DNA of 20,408 bases, from the IMG/VR virus record IMGVR_UViG_3300031162_000355, positions 1 to 20,408 of that record. The stretch is one strand, 5' to 3'. The DNA comes from a virus. Below are positions 1 through 7,948 of this stretch, piece after piece. Made by a program: the position numbers and the translations under genes. Numbering within the stretch: the stretch's first letter is position 1; every line of letters begins with the position of its first letter. Under the pieces are notes generated by a model. That model was not told the origin of the DNA. It was given only the letters and a program-made list of their open reading frames with translations, and ran no database searches.

Positions 1-213
1 AAATACGATAAACTTGTCGACCAAGCAAACAATTCAGTAGTATACATTGGAGAGAGAACTCCTTCCGCGGGTAATACTGCCGCATCTGTTTGGAGAATAA
101 AACAGATAGACGAAACATTAAACCCAATATCAATATTGTGGGCAAATGGTTCAGCAAATACAATACACGTTTGGGATGATCGTGCGACATATACGTATAC
201 GGAGTTGGTGTAG
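1..213 (+). CDS. C-terminal part of a small phage structural-type protein (5' truncated)
   Basis: The open frame enters from the left edge and ends at TAG 211-213, leaving 70 codons. The visible sequence contains VYIGERTPSAG, then VWRIKQID, then ILWANGS and a final VWDDRATYTY. From memory, this order (YIG.A.PG, WRIKRI, WADG, .WDDRA..Y) recurs in small proteins of the structural clusters of many tailed phages, whose exact role is not known. No catalytic motif is seen. The following gene starts on the very next base, which suggests one transcript and coupled translation. The start lies outside the window. The family assignment rests on recalled patterns, not on a search. Confidence 0.75.
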   Translation, partial: KYDKLVDQANNSVVYIGERTPSAGNTAASVWRIKQIDETLNPISILWANGSANTIHVWDDRATYTYTELV

Positions 214-642
214 ATGATAATAATAGTTATACATAATGCTAATGCTACTGATGAAAAACAATGGGAATATATACTTTCTAATTTTCAATCAGATAAAATC
301 TATATTATGGAAAGTACACATGAATGTACTGGTACAGTGTGCTCTGGACAACCACATGTCCAAACTATTTCTGATGTTCCAGAGGCAGCAACAATGCCAG
401 TGATATGTCTAACACCATTCATATCATTTTATTTTAAAGGAACTAAAATACCATTACAAGATTTTGTGCATCCAACTGATGCCATATATGTTTTTGGCCC
501 AAATAATACTCATTTAGATCCATCCGAATTTTTCCCAAATGGTGAAACTTATCAAGAAGTTTATATACCAAATGACACTAATGATGAGATGTTTAGTCAA
601 ACAGTATACGCAGTAACTATGTGGGATAGACTACATGGCTAA
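214..642 (+). CDS. SPOUT-type RNA methyltransferase-like protein (degenerate), 142 aa
   Basis: The ATG directly follows the upstream stop and has GGAG at 201-204, nine bases before it. The second half resembles the cofactor-binding knot of SPOUT (TrmH/SpoU-type) RNA methyltransferases: YFKGT near residue 73, an HP pair at 86-87, IYVFGPNN at 91-98, VYIPN at 116-120, and a closing helix TVYAVTMWDR. In known members the second loop is GxExxG and the last motif is IP....LN.S.A. Here they read GPNNTH and IPNDTNDEMFSQ, so the catalytic and SAM-binding details have diverged. It may modify RNA, or it may be a pseudoenzyme. It sits inside a structural-gene cluster and overlaps the next gene by 8 bases. 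The fold call is an inference from motif order. Confidence 0.6.
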   Translation: MIIIVIHNANATDEKQWEYILSNFQSDKIYIMESTHECTGTVCSGQPHVQTISDVPEAATMPVICLTPFISFYFKGTKIPLQDFVHPTDAIYVFGPNNTHLDPSEFFPNGETYQEVYIPNDTNDEMFSQTVYAVTMWDRLHG

Positions 643-2545
643 TAGAATTATTGAAAACCGAGTATTAGTTACCACAGCAGATGTGGTTACTGGTTTTGTT
701 GACCTATCAGGTGGGGCTGCTGGTGCACAAGATACAGAAATCTTCTTTGAAGGTACTGCTTCTGTAGGACAATATGTTACATCATCTATTGATGGACTTC
801 TTTATAACTTTGCTTCACCTCAAGATTTTACTGGTAATGTATTCTATCTTTTAGTGAACTGTGGTATTGTGGGTCTACTTGCAACAAAGGCGGCAGGTGG
901 ATTTCGTGTTAGATTTACAGGAGCCACAGTAACAGATTGGTTTGAGGTATATGTTGCGGGTTCTGATAACTGGCCAGCATCCTTTTCTGGTGGTTGGACA
1001 CTTTTTGTTGTTGATACACATGATGCACGTGCCGCAGCAGTCACAAATGGTTGGACTAATGGTACAACACCAGCAGTAACCGCAATTCAACGTGTAGGTT
1101 TTGCTGCTATAACTGGTGGTGTTATGCCTCGAATGGTAGATAATACATGGATCGATGCAATGTATCGTTTACCATATGGTAGGCCAGCAATCGTTGTCGA
1201 AGGTCAGAATGGCGGCACAACTGATTGGAATTTTTCTGATGTTGTTACCCAAATGACAACTGCCGAAAGTCCAGTGGCACGTTTTGGTGCTGGTGGTTCT
1301 ATCACTTTATCAGGGCCCGTGCAGTTTGGTAACAATGATACAGTGACTCACGGATTTACAGATACAAACCGAGTTATTCTTTGGGACAACCAAGAATTTG
1401 CATCAGCAAACCTTTATGGGTTTACTGCTAACTGTGGCACAACAGGAACAATGAATCTAACATGGGGTGCAAAAACAGGAACAGGTGATACTGCAACTGG
1501 TGCACAAGGTCTTGTTGTTTCTGCTGCTTCTGATGCTACTCGTTGGTTCTTAGATTTTGATAGTGCAAATACAACCTCACTTGGTCTTTATGGTTGTTCG
1601 TTTCAGCATGGTGCTGATCTCGAACTTGATGACGTTGCAGTATCTTCTATATCAAATCTATTCATTGACTGTCGTTCGGCAAACATTGTAAACATTTCAG
1701 ATTTTACTAGTTGCTCTATCATTAATGCAAACACTGGTGACAACCAAGCATTTCTTACATCAAACAACTTCAATGATATTGTATTCAGTTCATTTCAATT
1801 TTCTGACGGTCATGCGGTTGAACTCGTATCACCTACTATCGCAACACATACAGTTAAGGGTAATGGCTTTACGGGTTATAGTACAACAGTTGATAGTGAT
1901 AAAGCGGTATATAATAATACAGGACAAGCGATTGTACTTAATATTACAGATTCTGGTACTGGTCTTGCTGTTGATACCGATATTCGTAATGGTACTGGTG
2001 CTTCAACAACAGTACAAAACTCTGTTACATTAACAATAACTGGTATACGAACAGACTCAAACGTTCTTGTAGTGCCTGTAAGTAGTGCTGATACAACTGG
2101 TGATTTTCCATTAGCAGAAACAGAATCCACAACATCTATATTAACAACAGTTGTTATAGTAAGTGCTGGATCTGGATATACAGTAAATGATAAACTTACA
2201 TTAACTGGTGGAACTTTCTCTACCGCTGCAGTACTTAATGTTGATTCGGTTGATGGTGGTGGTGCAATAACTGGAGTATCTATTGACAATACTGGTGCTG
2301 GTTATTCTATTGATCCAACAAACCCTGTTTCACATACAGGTGGTACAGGTACATTAGCAACATTTAATACAGAGTTTACAGGAACATTCTCATATTCATA
2401 TAATGCTGTTGCGGGTGTTATTGTGGATATTAATATTTACAACCTAGATTTTGAAGATGTTCGTTTCGTAAGTTTCGAATTAGCTATAGAAAATCAGACA
2501 ATACCTATTCAACAATCAAACGATAGAAATTATTTGAATCCGTAA
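635..2545 (+). CDS. Large beta-rich virion structural protein, 636 aa
   Basis: The protein is rich in Gly, Thr, Ser, Asn and Val, poor in Lys, and has no enzyme motif, as is typical of phage fibre or baseplate-associated proteins. Residues 1-190 look like a globular domain (WFEVYVAGSDNWP, DAMYRLPYGRP). The middle (about 230-420) has the irregular short-strand look of a beta-helix. Residues about 505-565 carry two copies of a glycine-rich motif (GSGYTVNDKLTLTGG and GAGYSIDPTNPVSHTGG) that recurs in phage adhesion and tail proteins. The C-terminus DRNYLNP resembles the end of the next protein (ERNYLNDA). The start overlaps the previous gene by 8 bases, suggesting translational coupling. Neck, fibre or baseplate placement cannot be decided from sequence alone. 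Confidence 0.8.
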   Translation: MANRIIENRVLVTTADVVTGFVDLSGGAAGAQDTEIFFEGTASVGQYVTSSIDGLLYNFASPQDFTGNVFYLLVNCGIVGLLATKAAGGFRVRFTGATVTDWFEVYVAGSDNWPASFSGGWTLFVVDTHDARAAAVTNGWTNGTTPAVTAIQRVGFAAITGGVMPRMVDNTWIDAMYRLPYGRPAIVVEGQNGGTTDWNFSDVVTQMTTAESPVARFGAGGSITLSGPVQFGNNDTVTHGFTDTNRVILWDNQEFASANLYGFTANCGTTGTMNLTWGAKTGTGDTATGAQGLVVSAASDATRWFLDFDSANTTSLGLYGCSFQHGADLELDDVAVSSISNLFIDCRSANIVNISDFTSCSIINANTGDNQAFLTSNNFNDIVFSSFQFSDGHAVELVSPTIATHTVKGNGFTGYSTTVDSDKAVYNNTGQAIVLNITDSGTGLAVDTDIRNGTGASTTVQNSVTLTITGIRTDSNVLVVPVSSADTTGDFPLAETESTTSILTTVVIVSAGSGYTVNDKLTLTGGTFSTAAVLNVDSVDGGGAITGVSIDNTGAGYSIDPTNPVSHTGGTGTLATFNTEFTGTFSYSYNAVAGVIVDINIYNLDFEDVRFVSFELAIENQTIPIQQSNDRNYLNP

Positions 2546-2549
2546 TAAT

Positions 2550-2557
2550 TATAAATA
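2550..2557 (+). promoter_or_regulatory. T4-type late promoter (TATAAATA)
   Basis: Perfect match to the T4 late-promoter octamer, lying in the short gap after the 636-aa gene. It is 40 bases before the next ATG. Late promoters of this type are read by RNA polymerase carrying gp55, which is encoded in this window. Confidence 0.85.
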
Positions 2558-2596
2558 GAAGAAGAAAGTTTCAACTTAAATATAGAGGAATACCAA

Positions 2597-5449
2597 ATGG
2601 CAGTAATAACTGATCCAGATTTACTTAGCAGATATAGTGTCGTATTCGGTACTGATTCACAAAAAGTATCATTATACCCATTATCTACTGGAGAACAAAG
2701 AGGTTCTACTGTCACTAACGCATATGTTGGTACAACAGGAACTATAGATTCTATAGCAGCATCATTTTCTGGCACAATCGCAGAGGGTGACGTTGTTGCA
2801 ATCCTAAATGGTGCAAACGCAGGGCATTATTATGTAGATGCTTCACCTACAACATCAGCATTAACATTAGTTGATATTGATACTGGTACAGCAGGTGCAG
2901 CAACAACAGGACTTACAGTAGAATCATATGGTGCGTTTACACCTTCAATAGCAGCAAACGTTATCACATTAGCAGCACATGGTTATGCTACTGGTGATGC
3001 TTTAGTGTATGAAGCGGGTACTGGTGCAATCACAGGTCTTTCTGATGGTGTAGTTTATTATGTTATCTGGTTATCAACATCTACATTCTCATTAGCAACA
3101 TCATACGCAAATGCTATTGCTGGAACATCAACACCTATATCTGGTGGTACTGGTGCTAATCATGATTTCCATAAACGAATTCTTGTCGGTGCGTTCCAAA
3201 ACGGTGCTTCAACATCAGAACAAATTGGTGGTAACTCTACTAATGGTAATGGTAACGGTGACATTGTTGACGGTGTAACCCTACAGTGTGCTTACTCATT
3301 CTCTAAAGAAGAATGGAGAACTGATTCATTAGTTACTGATCTATCTGGTAGTTATAATGACGATCTTGCACGACATGGTACACCATACGAATCTATTACA
3401 TCTGAGCAGTTCGAAATCGGGGGTGGTTCTCACATAGATTGGAACTGGTTTAACGGTTACACAGATAAAAAGGTTCGTACAGGGGGTTGGGCGGAAAAGA
3501 ACACAGTTTCTGCTGCTAATGACTTCTCTCGTAAGACAGGTATCGTAACATTGGGTAGTCTGGACACAGATACTCAAGTTTATTTCCAACAACAATCACC
3601 AACTACAGCACCTACAGACTTCACATTCTTAGGCCCTGTGAACGAATCAATTCAAATTTATCTTGACTCTGATCAAAATGGTACAGTTGATGCGACTTGG
3701 AATAGAACAACTTACTTAAAACTATTCGCACGTAAAAAGGCTCGTACTTATGTACAGTCTGAAATTGCGGATATTGGTGTAAGTACAATTCAAACAATTG
3801 TTAATCGTTTCCCGCTTGCTCACACAACAGATGCCGCTATTACTCTTAATGATGCTAATATTCTTGGTGTAACACCTTATCGTGATACATTTAGACAAGT
3901 TACTGGTGTTAATGGTACTGACGGTGCTGTGACTATTGGTGGTACAACTTTTACATCTACTCTTTCTACATTTAGAACCACTGGTTTAGTAACTATTGGT
4001 GATACTTTAAGAATTACATCAGGAACACAAGCTGCTTATTATACAATTTCAGGTGTACAGGAAACTGTACTTGATATTCAAAGAGATTTTGAAAACACTT
4101 CAACTGGTTGGGCTTCATCTGAATCATCACTTACATTTGAAATTTATTCATATGTTCGTGAAGCAGATAAAACCGCTAATACTGCTGCTGATTATACATC
4201 AGGTGGTGGTGGTAATGATGGTATATTAGATGCTGGTGGTGGATTTGGTACTCTTACTGACTCTGGTGCTACATTTGCAAATACAATCGTGGGTGATATT
4301 CTTTGGGTTACTGGTGGTACAACAAATACAGAACTTCAAGGTCTTTATAAGATCACGACTGTTGCTGCTAACAACTCACAAGTAACTGCAAATACATTTG
4401 ACCAATCATGGCCATCTGCTCTTGATGCTGCTGTTACTTATAGAGTATTGACATCAGGAATGTATCTACAATATAAGAACGTTACTGAAGATACCATTAA
4501 TACTGGTTCAGGTGCGACTCATATAAGATACACATCTGCTAATGCTAACTATTCAAGTTCTCCTACAATTTCAATTGCTGGTGATACTTTCAATCCATCA
4601 ATTGGTCAAGGAACATTAATCACAATATCCAACACTAACCCTGTTGCTGTTGATCCATCTGGTACATATACAGTATTTTCAAGACCTCTTGCGAATACAA
4701 TCGTGTTAGTATCAACTGATACACTTGTTAATTTTGTAGAAAACCCATCAGTGAATACTGCTGTGGTAGTCTCAGAAGGTTTCCGTAGAACAGTTGGTTC
4801 AAGTATATTCGGATTTAACTGGAGATTATTTACAAATAGTCAGGGTCTTGCTGAGGCATATCAATTTGCACAACATCAATTGAGACAAGCAACAGACATC
4901 GACTATGGTGGTGGTACTTTCCGTGGAGATATTACTGACTTGTTAATGTCATTTGCTTCACCTACAGGTACGGGTATCAACCTTTACTTTGATGATTTAG
5001 ATACAAACGACATCAACAACACCACTGTTCAGGATCACAGTGCAACTAACCGTTCTTTCCCATTCACAGCTGCTGGTACATTGGTATTCAATGATAACTT
5101 GCAGAATGATACTAATGCGAAATACTGGTTATACTTCACTAATGACGATGCTGGTGATAACCAAGGTCGTGATTACGGTACTGACGCTGCAATCGTTGTT
5201 AATGACTTTGATGGTAATCCAATACAAAATAACGTGGCTGCAGCAGCATCTGTTGCGTTTACATTTGACTTTGACAACAACGTTCAACGTGGGTCTGCGT
5301 CATCAGCAACTACCGCACCAGTTACATTGGTTGCTATAGGACTTCAAACTGCTCAGTTCGTTGTGACAACTGCAAACATTACCAGAACAACTGGTATTAC
5401 AATTTCTGCGGTTGCCGCTTTGGAACGTAACTATTTGAACGACGCATAA
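2597..5449 (+). CDS. Large virion structural protein, 950 aa
   Basis: A very long beta-rich, Thr/Gly/Asn/Ala-rich protein with no catalytic motif. The ATG has GAGGA about eight bases upstream and a late promoter 40 bases upstream. The N-terminus (MAVITDPDLLSRYSVVFG) is not a signal peptide. Residues 120-190 form a module seen in phage tail and fibre proteins: NVITLAAHGYATGDALVY, GLSDGVVYYVI, then FSLATSYANAIAG. A more polar globular section with several Trp and Tyr follows (about 225-300). The last 150 residues form another compact domain ending ERNYLNDA, which is like the end of the preceding protein. It is likely a late, abundant virion protein of the tail, baseplate or fibre. The exact T4 equivalent, if any, is not recognisable. 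Confidence 0.8.
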   Translation: MAVITDPDLLSRYSVVFGTDSQKVSLYPLSTGEQRGSTVTNAYVGTTGTIDSIAASFSGTIAEGDVVAILNGANAGHYYVDASPTTSALTLVDIDTGTAGAATTGLTVESYGAFTPSIAANVITLAAHGYATGDALVYEAGTGAITGLSDGVVYYVIWLSTSTFSLATSYANAIAGTSTPISGGTGANHDFHKRILVGAFQNGASTSEQIGGNSTNGNGNGDIVDGVTLQCAYSFSKEEWRTDSLVTDLSGSYNDDLARHGTPYESITSEQFEIGGGSHIDWNWFNGYTDKKVRTGGWAEKNTVSAANDFSRKTGIVTLGSLDTDTQVYFQQQSPTTAPTDFTFLGPVNESIQIYLDSDQNGTVDATWNRTTYLKLFARKKARTYVQSEIADIGVSTIQTIVNRFPLAHTTDAAITLNDANILGVTPYRDTFRQVTGVNGTDGAVTIGGTTFTSTLSTFRTTGLVTIGDTLRITSGTQAAYYTISGVQETVLDIQRDFENTSTGWASSESSLTFEIYSYVREADKTANTAADYTSGGGGNDGILDAGGGFGTLTDSGATFANTIVGDILWVTGGTTNTELQGLYKITTVAANNSQVTANTFDQSWPSALDAAVTYRVLTSGMYLQYKNVTEDTINTGSGATHIRYTSANANYSSSPTISIAGDTFNPSIGQGTLITISNTNPVAVDPSGTYTVFSRPLANTIVLVSTDTLVNFVENPSVNTAVVVSEGFRRTVGSSIFGFNWRLFTNSQGLAEAYQFAQHQLRQATDIDYGGGTFRGDITDLLMSFASPTGTGINLYFDDLDTNDINNTTVQDHSATNRSFPFTAAGTLVFNDNLQNDTNAKYWLYFTNDDAGDNQGRDYGTDAAIVVNDFDGNPIQNNVAAAASVAFTFDFDNNVQRGSASSATTAPVTLVAIGLQTAQFVVTTANITRTTGITISAVAALERNYLNDA

Positions 5450-5465
5450 ATAGTAGTGAGTTAAT

Positions 5466-5488
5466 GAAGGGGTCATTATGACCCCTTC
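5466..5488 (+). terminator. Hairpin, probable terminator after the 950-aa gene
   Basis: GAAGGGGTCA (5466-5475), loop TTA, then the exact complement TGACCCCTTC (5479-5488). This is a perfect 10-bp stem, extended by one T-A pair. The tail AATTCTATAT is only moderately T-rich, so termination may be partial. It lies 16 bases after the stop of the structural gene. Confidence 0.7.
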
Positions 5489-5511
5489 AATTCTATATAA
5501 GAGGATAAACT

Positions 5512-5919
5512 ATGTTAAAAGATATAAGTGAAGCTGATTTGATAAAAATGTCCAAAGGTATTATTGAAACTGATTCAATAGAATATTGGTTAAGATATTT
5601 CAACGAACCAGTAGAAACTAAAAGTGCATTACGTGCAAAACGTAAACAAGTTCGTCAGGCAGTACACGAAATCCGCAAACAACAAAAACTTCATAATGAA
5701 ATTAATGATAACAAATTAAACGCAATAGTTGAAATATTTTCATCTAAACTAAGTTCCAACATGGGAATTGGTTATGATAGGTTTACATTTTCTTGGGACA
5801 TCCATCCAAACAATCCGGTTGACATAGTGTTACGTGAACATTGGACAAAAGAAGGTGGTGGGTTCGATGAAGAAGTCGGAGTGTGTGCACCAACAGCATT
5901 TACAGAACAGGAACTTTAA
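5512..5919 (+). CDS. Hypothetical protein, 135 aa
   Basis: I do not recognise this protein. It starts at ATG with AGAGGA about eight bases upstream, just after the hairpin at 5466-5488. The first 80 residues look helical and charged (SALRAKRKQVRQAVHEIRKQQ is near residue 38). The C-terminal part is more beta-like (GIGYDRFTFSWDIHP, VDIVLREHW) and ends acidic. It contains no signal peptide, membrane segment or known catalytic motif. The next gene follows after two bases, so the two are probably co-translated. It may be transcribed by read-through of the hairpin or from the near-consensus CATAAATA at 5445-5452. Confidence 0.7.
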   Translation: MLKDISEADLIKMSKGIIETDSIEYWLRYFNEPVETKSALRAKRKQVRQAVHEIRKQQKLHNEINDNKLNAIVEIFSSKLSSNMGIGYDRFTFSWDIHPNNPVDIVLREHWTKEGGGFDEEVGVCAPTAFTEQEL

Positions 5920-5921
5920 TT

Positions 5922-6464
5922 ATGAAATGTATATATACTGAATCATTGATAATTGATTCTGGAGCTCAAATAATCCTTTGTCCTACCAATGCAGAAAATG
6001 TAATGGATAAAGAACAAGAATTATTTCAACATTGTTTTCCAGAAGCAAAGAAATCATTAGAGAATATGTTTACTGCATCTGATCACGGTGAAGAACAACC
6101 AAGATTAGGTGATGTTATATGGTTTCAACCAAGTCAAAATAGATACATTGGATTTTGTATTGTAAGAAATACACCAATGGATGAGATAAGTCTACCAGCA
6201 TTAGAAGTTTGTTGTAAATCAGTGAACAAAAAGTGCATAGAATTTCAACAGGTATGTGTTGGAATGGGGCAATTTGATTGTAATGGTGATGATTGGTCTA
6301 AAATCGTTGACACCATTGAAGATACACTAGAACCACAATTAGTTGTGTGCCTACCTAAAAACGAAATACTTATGGATTTCGTTAATAAACTACCAAGACA
6401 AGACGAATTAAAAACAATGTCATTTGATATAAATAGTATATTAACAGAGAATAGTATACACTAA
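5922..6464 (+). CDS. Degenerate macro-domain-like protein, 180 aa
   Basis: The start is taken at ATG 5922, two bases after the upstream stop. The in-frame ATG at 5883 would overlap the previous gene by 37 bases. The motif order follows the macro (ADP-ribose-binding) fold of the DarG/ALC1-like type: an N-terminal strand, then AQIILCPTNAENVMD (residues 15-29) where macro domains have an N-rich ADP-ribose loop, then FPEAKKS, then LGDVIWFQ near 65, then a helix with ALEVCC, then VGMGQFDCNGDDWSKIVDTI near 113-132, which parallels the GxGxGGxDW..V...I motif. The Gly-rich loop normally found after the Asn is replaced by VMDKEQ, so ligand binding may be lost or altered. Proposed roles (ADP-ribose or nucleotide-derivative sensing, anti-defence) are inference. 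A virion location is possible from context only. Confidence 0.6.
   Translation: MKCIYTESLIIDSGAQIILCPTNAENVMDKEQELFQHCFPEAKKSLENMFTASDHGEEQPRLGDVIWFQPSQNRYIGFCIVRNTPMDEISLPALEVCCKSVNKKCIEFQQVCVGMGQFDCNGDDWSKIVDTIEDTLEPQLVVCLPKNEILMDFVNKLPRQDELKTMSFDINSILTENSIH
6428..6435 (+). promoter_or_regulatory. T4-type late promoter (TATAAATA) inside the 3' end of the macro-like gene
   Basis: Perfect TATAAATA octamer, 44 bases before the ATG of the following gene and embedded in the last codons of the upstream gene. Spacing to the downstream ATG matches the other late promoters in this window. Confidence 0.75.
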
Positions 6465-6478
6465 GGTATTTAATTTAT

Positions 6479-7006
6479 ATGGCAAAGCTAGATTTCTATG
6501 GTGCTAACACTACAATTGTTATAAAATCTGGAATTACGGATTTAGACGTAAAGATTGATTTATATTCAGATTGGAAGGAATGGGCAACAGCAAACAGTTA
6601 TAATGCAGCATTTCCAAAAGCAATTTCTGCTATTGGTGGTGACCCCATTACAGGCACACAGTCAGTTGGTGTTACATATTTCCTAGAAAATGGTTGGAGA
6701 ATACAGCCATGGGAAGGTAATACATTTATTACTGTGAGTGGAAACTTATATACACGTGAGACAGGACAATCACCTTATCTACAACCAATTGGACAATATA
6801 GAGTTGTAATAGAAACAAACAGAAGTAACTTGGTTGACCAAATATCAACAGGTTCTGGTGTTCTACCATCAGATATTATTAGTATTGCTGATAGAGCTGC
6901 AAATTCAGTTTGGAGTCAAGACATATCAGGATTTTCTAATGATACTGCTGGTAAAAAGGTCGTTGATAATCTTACCAAGATACAGAAAATATATCTTGAT
7001 GATTAA
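6479..7006 (+). CDS. Conserved phage structural-cluster protein, 175 aa
   Basis: The sequence contains a recurring pattern of small proteins in tailed-phage structural clusters: an N-terminal KLDFYGANTTIVI, then VDLYS-type KIDLYSDWKEWA (residues 26-37), AFPKAISAIGGDPI (44-57), YFLENGWRI near 67-75 and a VSGNLYT strand near 86. Members are often found beside tail or neck genes. The precise function is not established to my knowledge. The C-terminal third (DIISIADRAANSVW...) looks helical and may be an oligomerisation segment. The start is ATG with weak AAGG 12-15 bases upstream. It is expressed late from the promoter at 6428. The partial gene at 1-213 belongs to the same kind of accessory virion proteins. 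Confidence 0.75.
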   Translation: MAKLDFYGANTTIVIKSGITDLDVKIDLYSDWKEWATANSYNAAFPKAISAIGGDPITGTQSVGVTYFLENGWRIQPWEGNTFITVSGNLYTRETGQSPYLQPIGQYRVVIETNRSNLVDQISTGSGVLPSDIISIADRAANSVWSQDISGFSNDTAGKKVVDNLTKIQKIYLDD

Positions 7007-7011
7007 AATAT

Positions 7012-7019
7012 TATAAATA
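7012..7019 (+). promoter_or_regulatory. T4-type late promoter (TATAAATA) for the head-assembly block
   Basis: Perfect octamer in the 45-base gap between two genes, 33 bases before the next ATG. It would drive the translationally coupled run of five genes up to gp21. Confidence 0.85.
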
Positions 7020-7051
7020 GAGAAAGAAATAATAAATTTGGAGACATTTTA

Positions 7052-7459
7052 ATGACAAAATTAGTAGTTAAGAGCGTAATGAAATCTGGATCAAACATAA
7101 AGGGTGATAAGAAAGATTACGACAAGAAAAATAAATTTGGTGTGAAAGGTTCTGTTAAACCAGCAAAGGGTTCAGGACATCAAGTTAAGGTATTCCCTGA
7201 CACCCCAGAAGGTCGCAAAGAAGCAAAGGCATTTGCTGGTGGTGGAACTATTAAAAAAGTTTCTGATAAGATTGCATCTGACCCATCTAAACTTATGTCA
7301 TTGTTCTCAGAAGGAACACTTATAAACACATTGGAAAGTGGCAGTGTCGTTGATTTTAAAGAAATGGTCAAAGAACGTTTAGACACAATGGTACAAGATC
7401 GCATACAACTTAAGAGAATTGAAATAGGTTCATCAATCTTAGGTTCAACCGGAGAATAA
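7052..7459 (+). CDS. Putative prohead core protein in the gp67/gp68 position, 135 aa
   Basis: The ATG has GGAG at 7040-7043. The N-terminal 60 residues are very Lys/Gly-rich and probably disordered (GDKKDYDKKNKFGVKG). The C-terminal third is helical: FKEMVKERLDTMV, then IQLKRIEIGSSIL. That pattern of an F-x-x-x-V-K-x-x-L helix followed by K..IA..LF-like residues is common in T4-type prohead core proteins. Position supports the call: in T4 the genes before 21-22-23 are 67 and 68, both core components. It is small and charged and has no enzymatic motif. The assignment rests on position and composition more than on similarity. An alternative is a DNA-binding internal head protein. Confidence 0.55.
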   Translation: MTKLVVKSVMKSGSNIKGDKKDYDKKNKFGVKGSVKPAKGSGHQVKVFPDTPEGRKEAKAFAGGGTIKKVSDKIASDPSKLMSLFSEGTLINTLESGSVVDFKEMVKERLDTMVQDRIQLKRIEIGSSILGSTGE

Positions 7460-7462
7460 TAG

Positions 7463-7948
7463 ATGAAATCTTTCAAACAATTTTCAATGGAGAGAGCAGA
7501 GTTCTTTGAGGATGCACAACGTGTACCCGCAAAGGAACTAAAAGATGCCCCTGTTCCTAAAGATGAAATCGAGGACATGGAGCCTCGTTCAAAAGGTGAG
7601 AAAGATTTCAAAAAACTTCACACCGATAAAAAAGAAGTGATCCCACATCCAGTAGGAACAAAAGGTCAATTTGATTCGAACAATAAACAAGATGATCATC
7701 TTGCAGATGGTGCGAAGGACGAAGATGGTGAGAAAACTCCTATCAAGTCTGGAACATCAGATGTCAAAGGTGATGAAAAAGATGGTTCAAAGAAACGTGA
7801 CACATCTAAGGCAGCTGGAAAAGACAATGGTGAAAAGAAACCTGTAATGCAAGGTTCATCAGACGTACCTAAAGACCCTGAGATACAGGAAGAAATTGAT
7901 CCTGTCATGGCACATTACCTTAGTGCTATTACTAGAGACATTTCGTAA
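7463..7948 (+). CDS. Disordered internal head/core protein with capsid-targeting-like N-terminus, 161 aa
   Basis: The N-terminus MKSFKQFSME resembles the capsid-targeting sequence of T4 internal head proteins (MKTYQEFIAE). The middle is highly charged and low complexity and contains a repeat of about 18 residues: GEKTPIKSGTSDV (from residue 89) and GEKKPVMQGSSDV (from residue 123), a 34-residue period. The C-terminus EEIDPVMAHYLSAITR (143-158) matches the end of the gp22 scaffold in this window (EEVNPTMNRYVDAISK). Carrying both a targeting-like start and a scaffold-like end, it is likely part of the prohead core, processed by gp21. It overlaps the next gene by one base (TAATG). Its position corresponds to T4 gene 68, but sequence homology to gp68 is not claimed. 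Confidence 0.65.
   Translation: MKSFKQFSMERAEFFEDAQRVPAKELKDAPVPKDEIEDMEPRSKGEKDFKKLHTDKKEVIPHPVGTKGQFDSNNKQDDHLADGAKDEDGEKTPIKSGTSDVKGDEKDGSKKRDTSKAAGKDNGEKKPVMQGSSDVPKDPEIQEEIDPVMAHYLSAITRDIS

Noticed and set aside
2140-2400. Glycine-rich GxGY repeats as a CRISPR-like or diversity-generating repeat
   Set aside because: The copies are diverged at DNA level and part of a continuous protein domain; no spacer structure or reverse transcriptase is present.
5883-5921. Upstream ATG extending the macro-like protein by 13 residues
   Set aside because: It would overlap the previous gene by 37 bases. ATG 5922 follows the stop by two bases and begins the domain cleanly.
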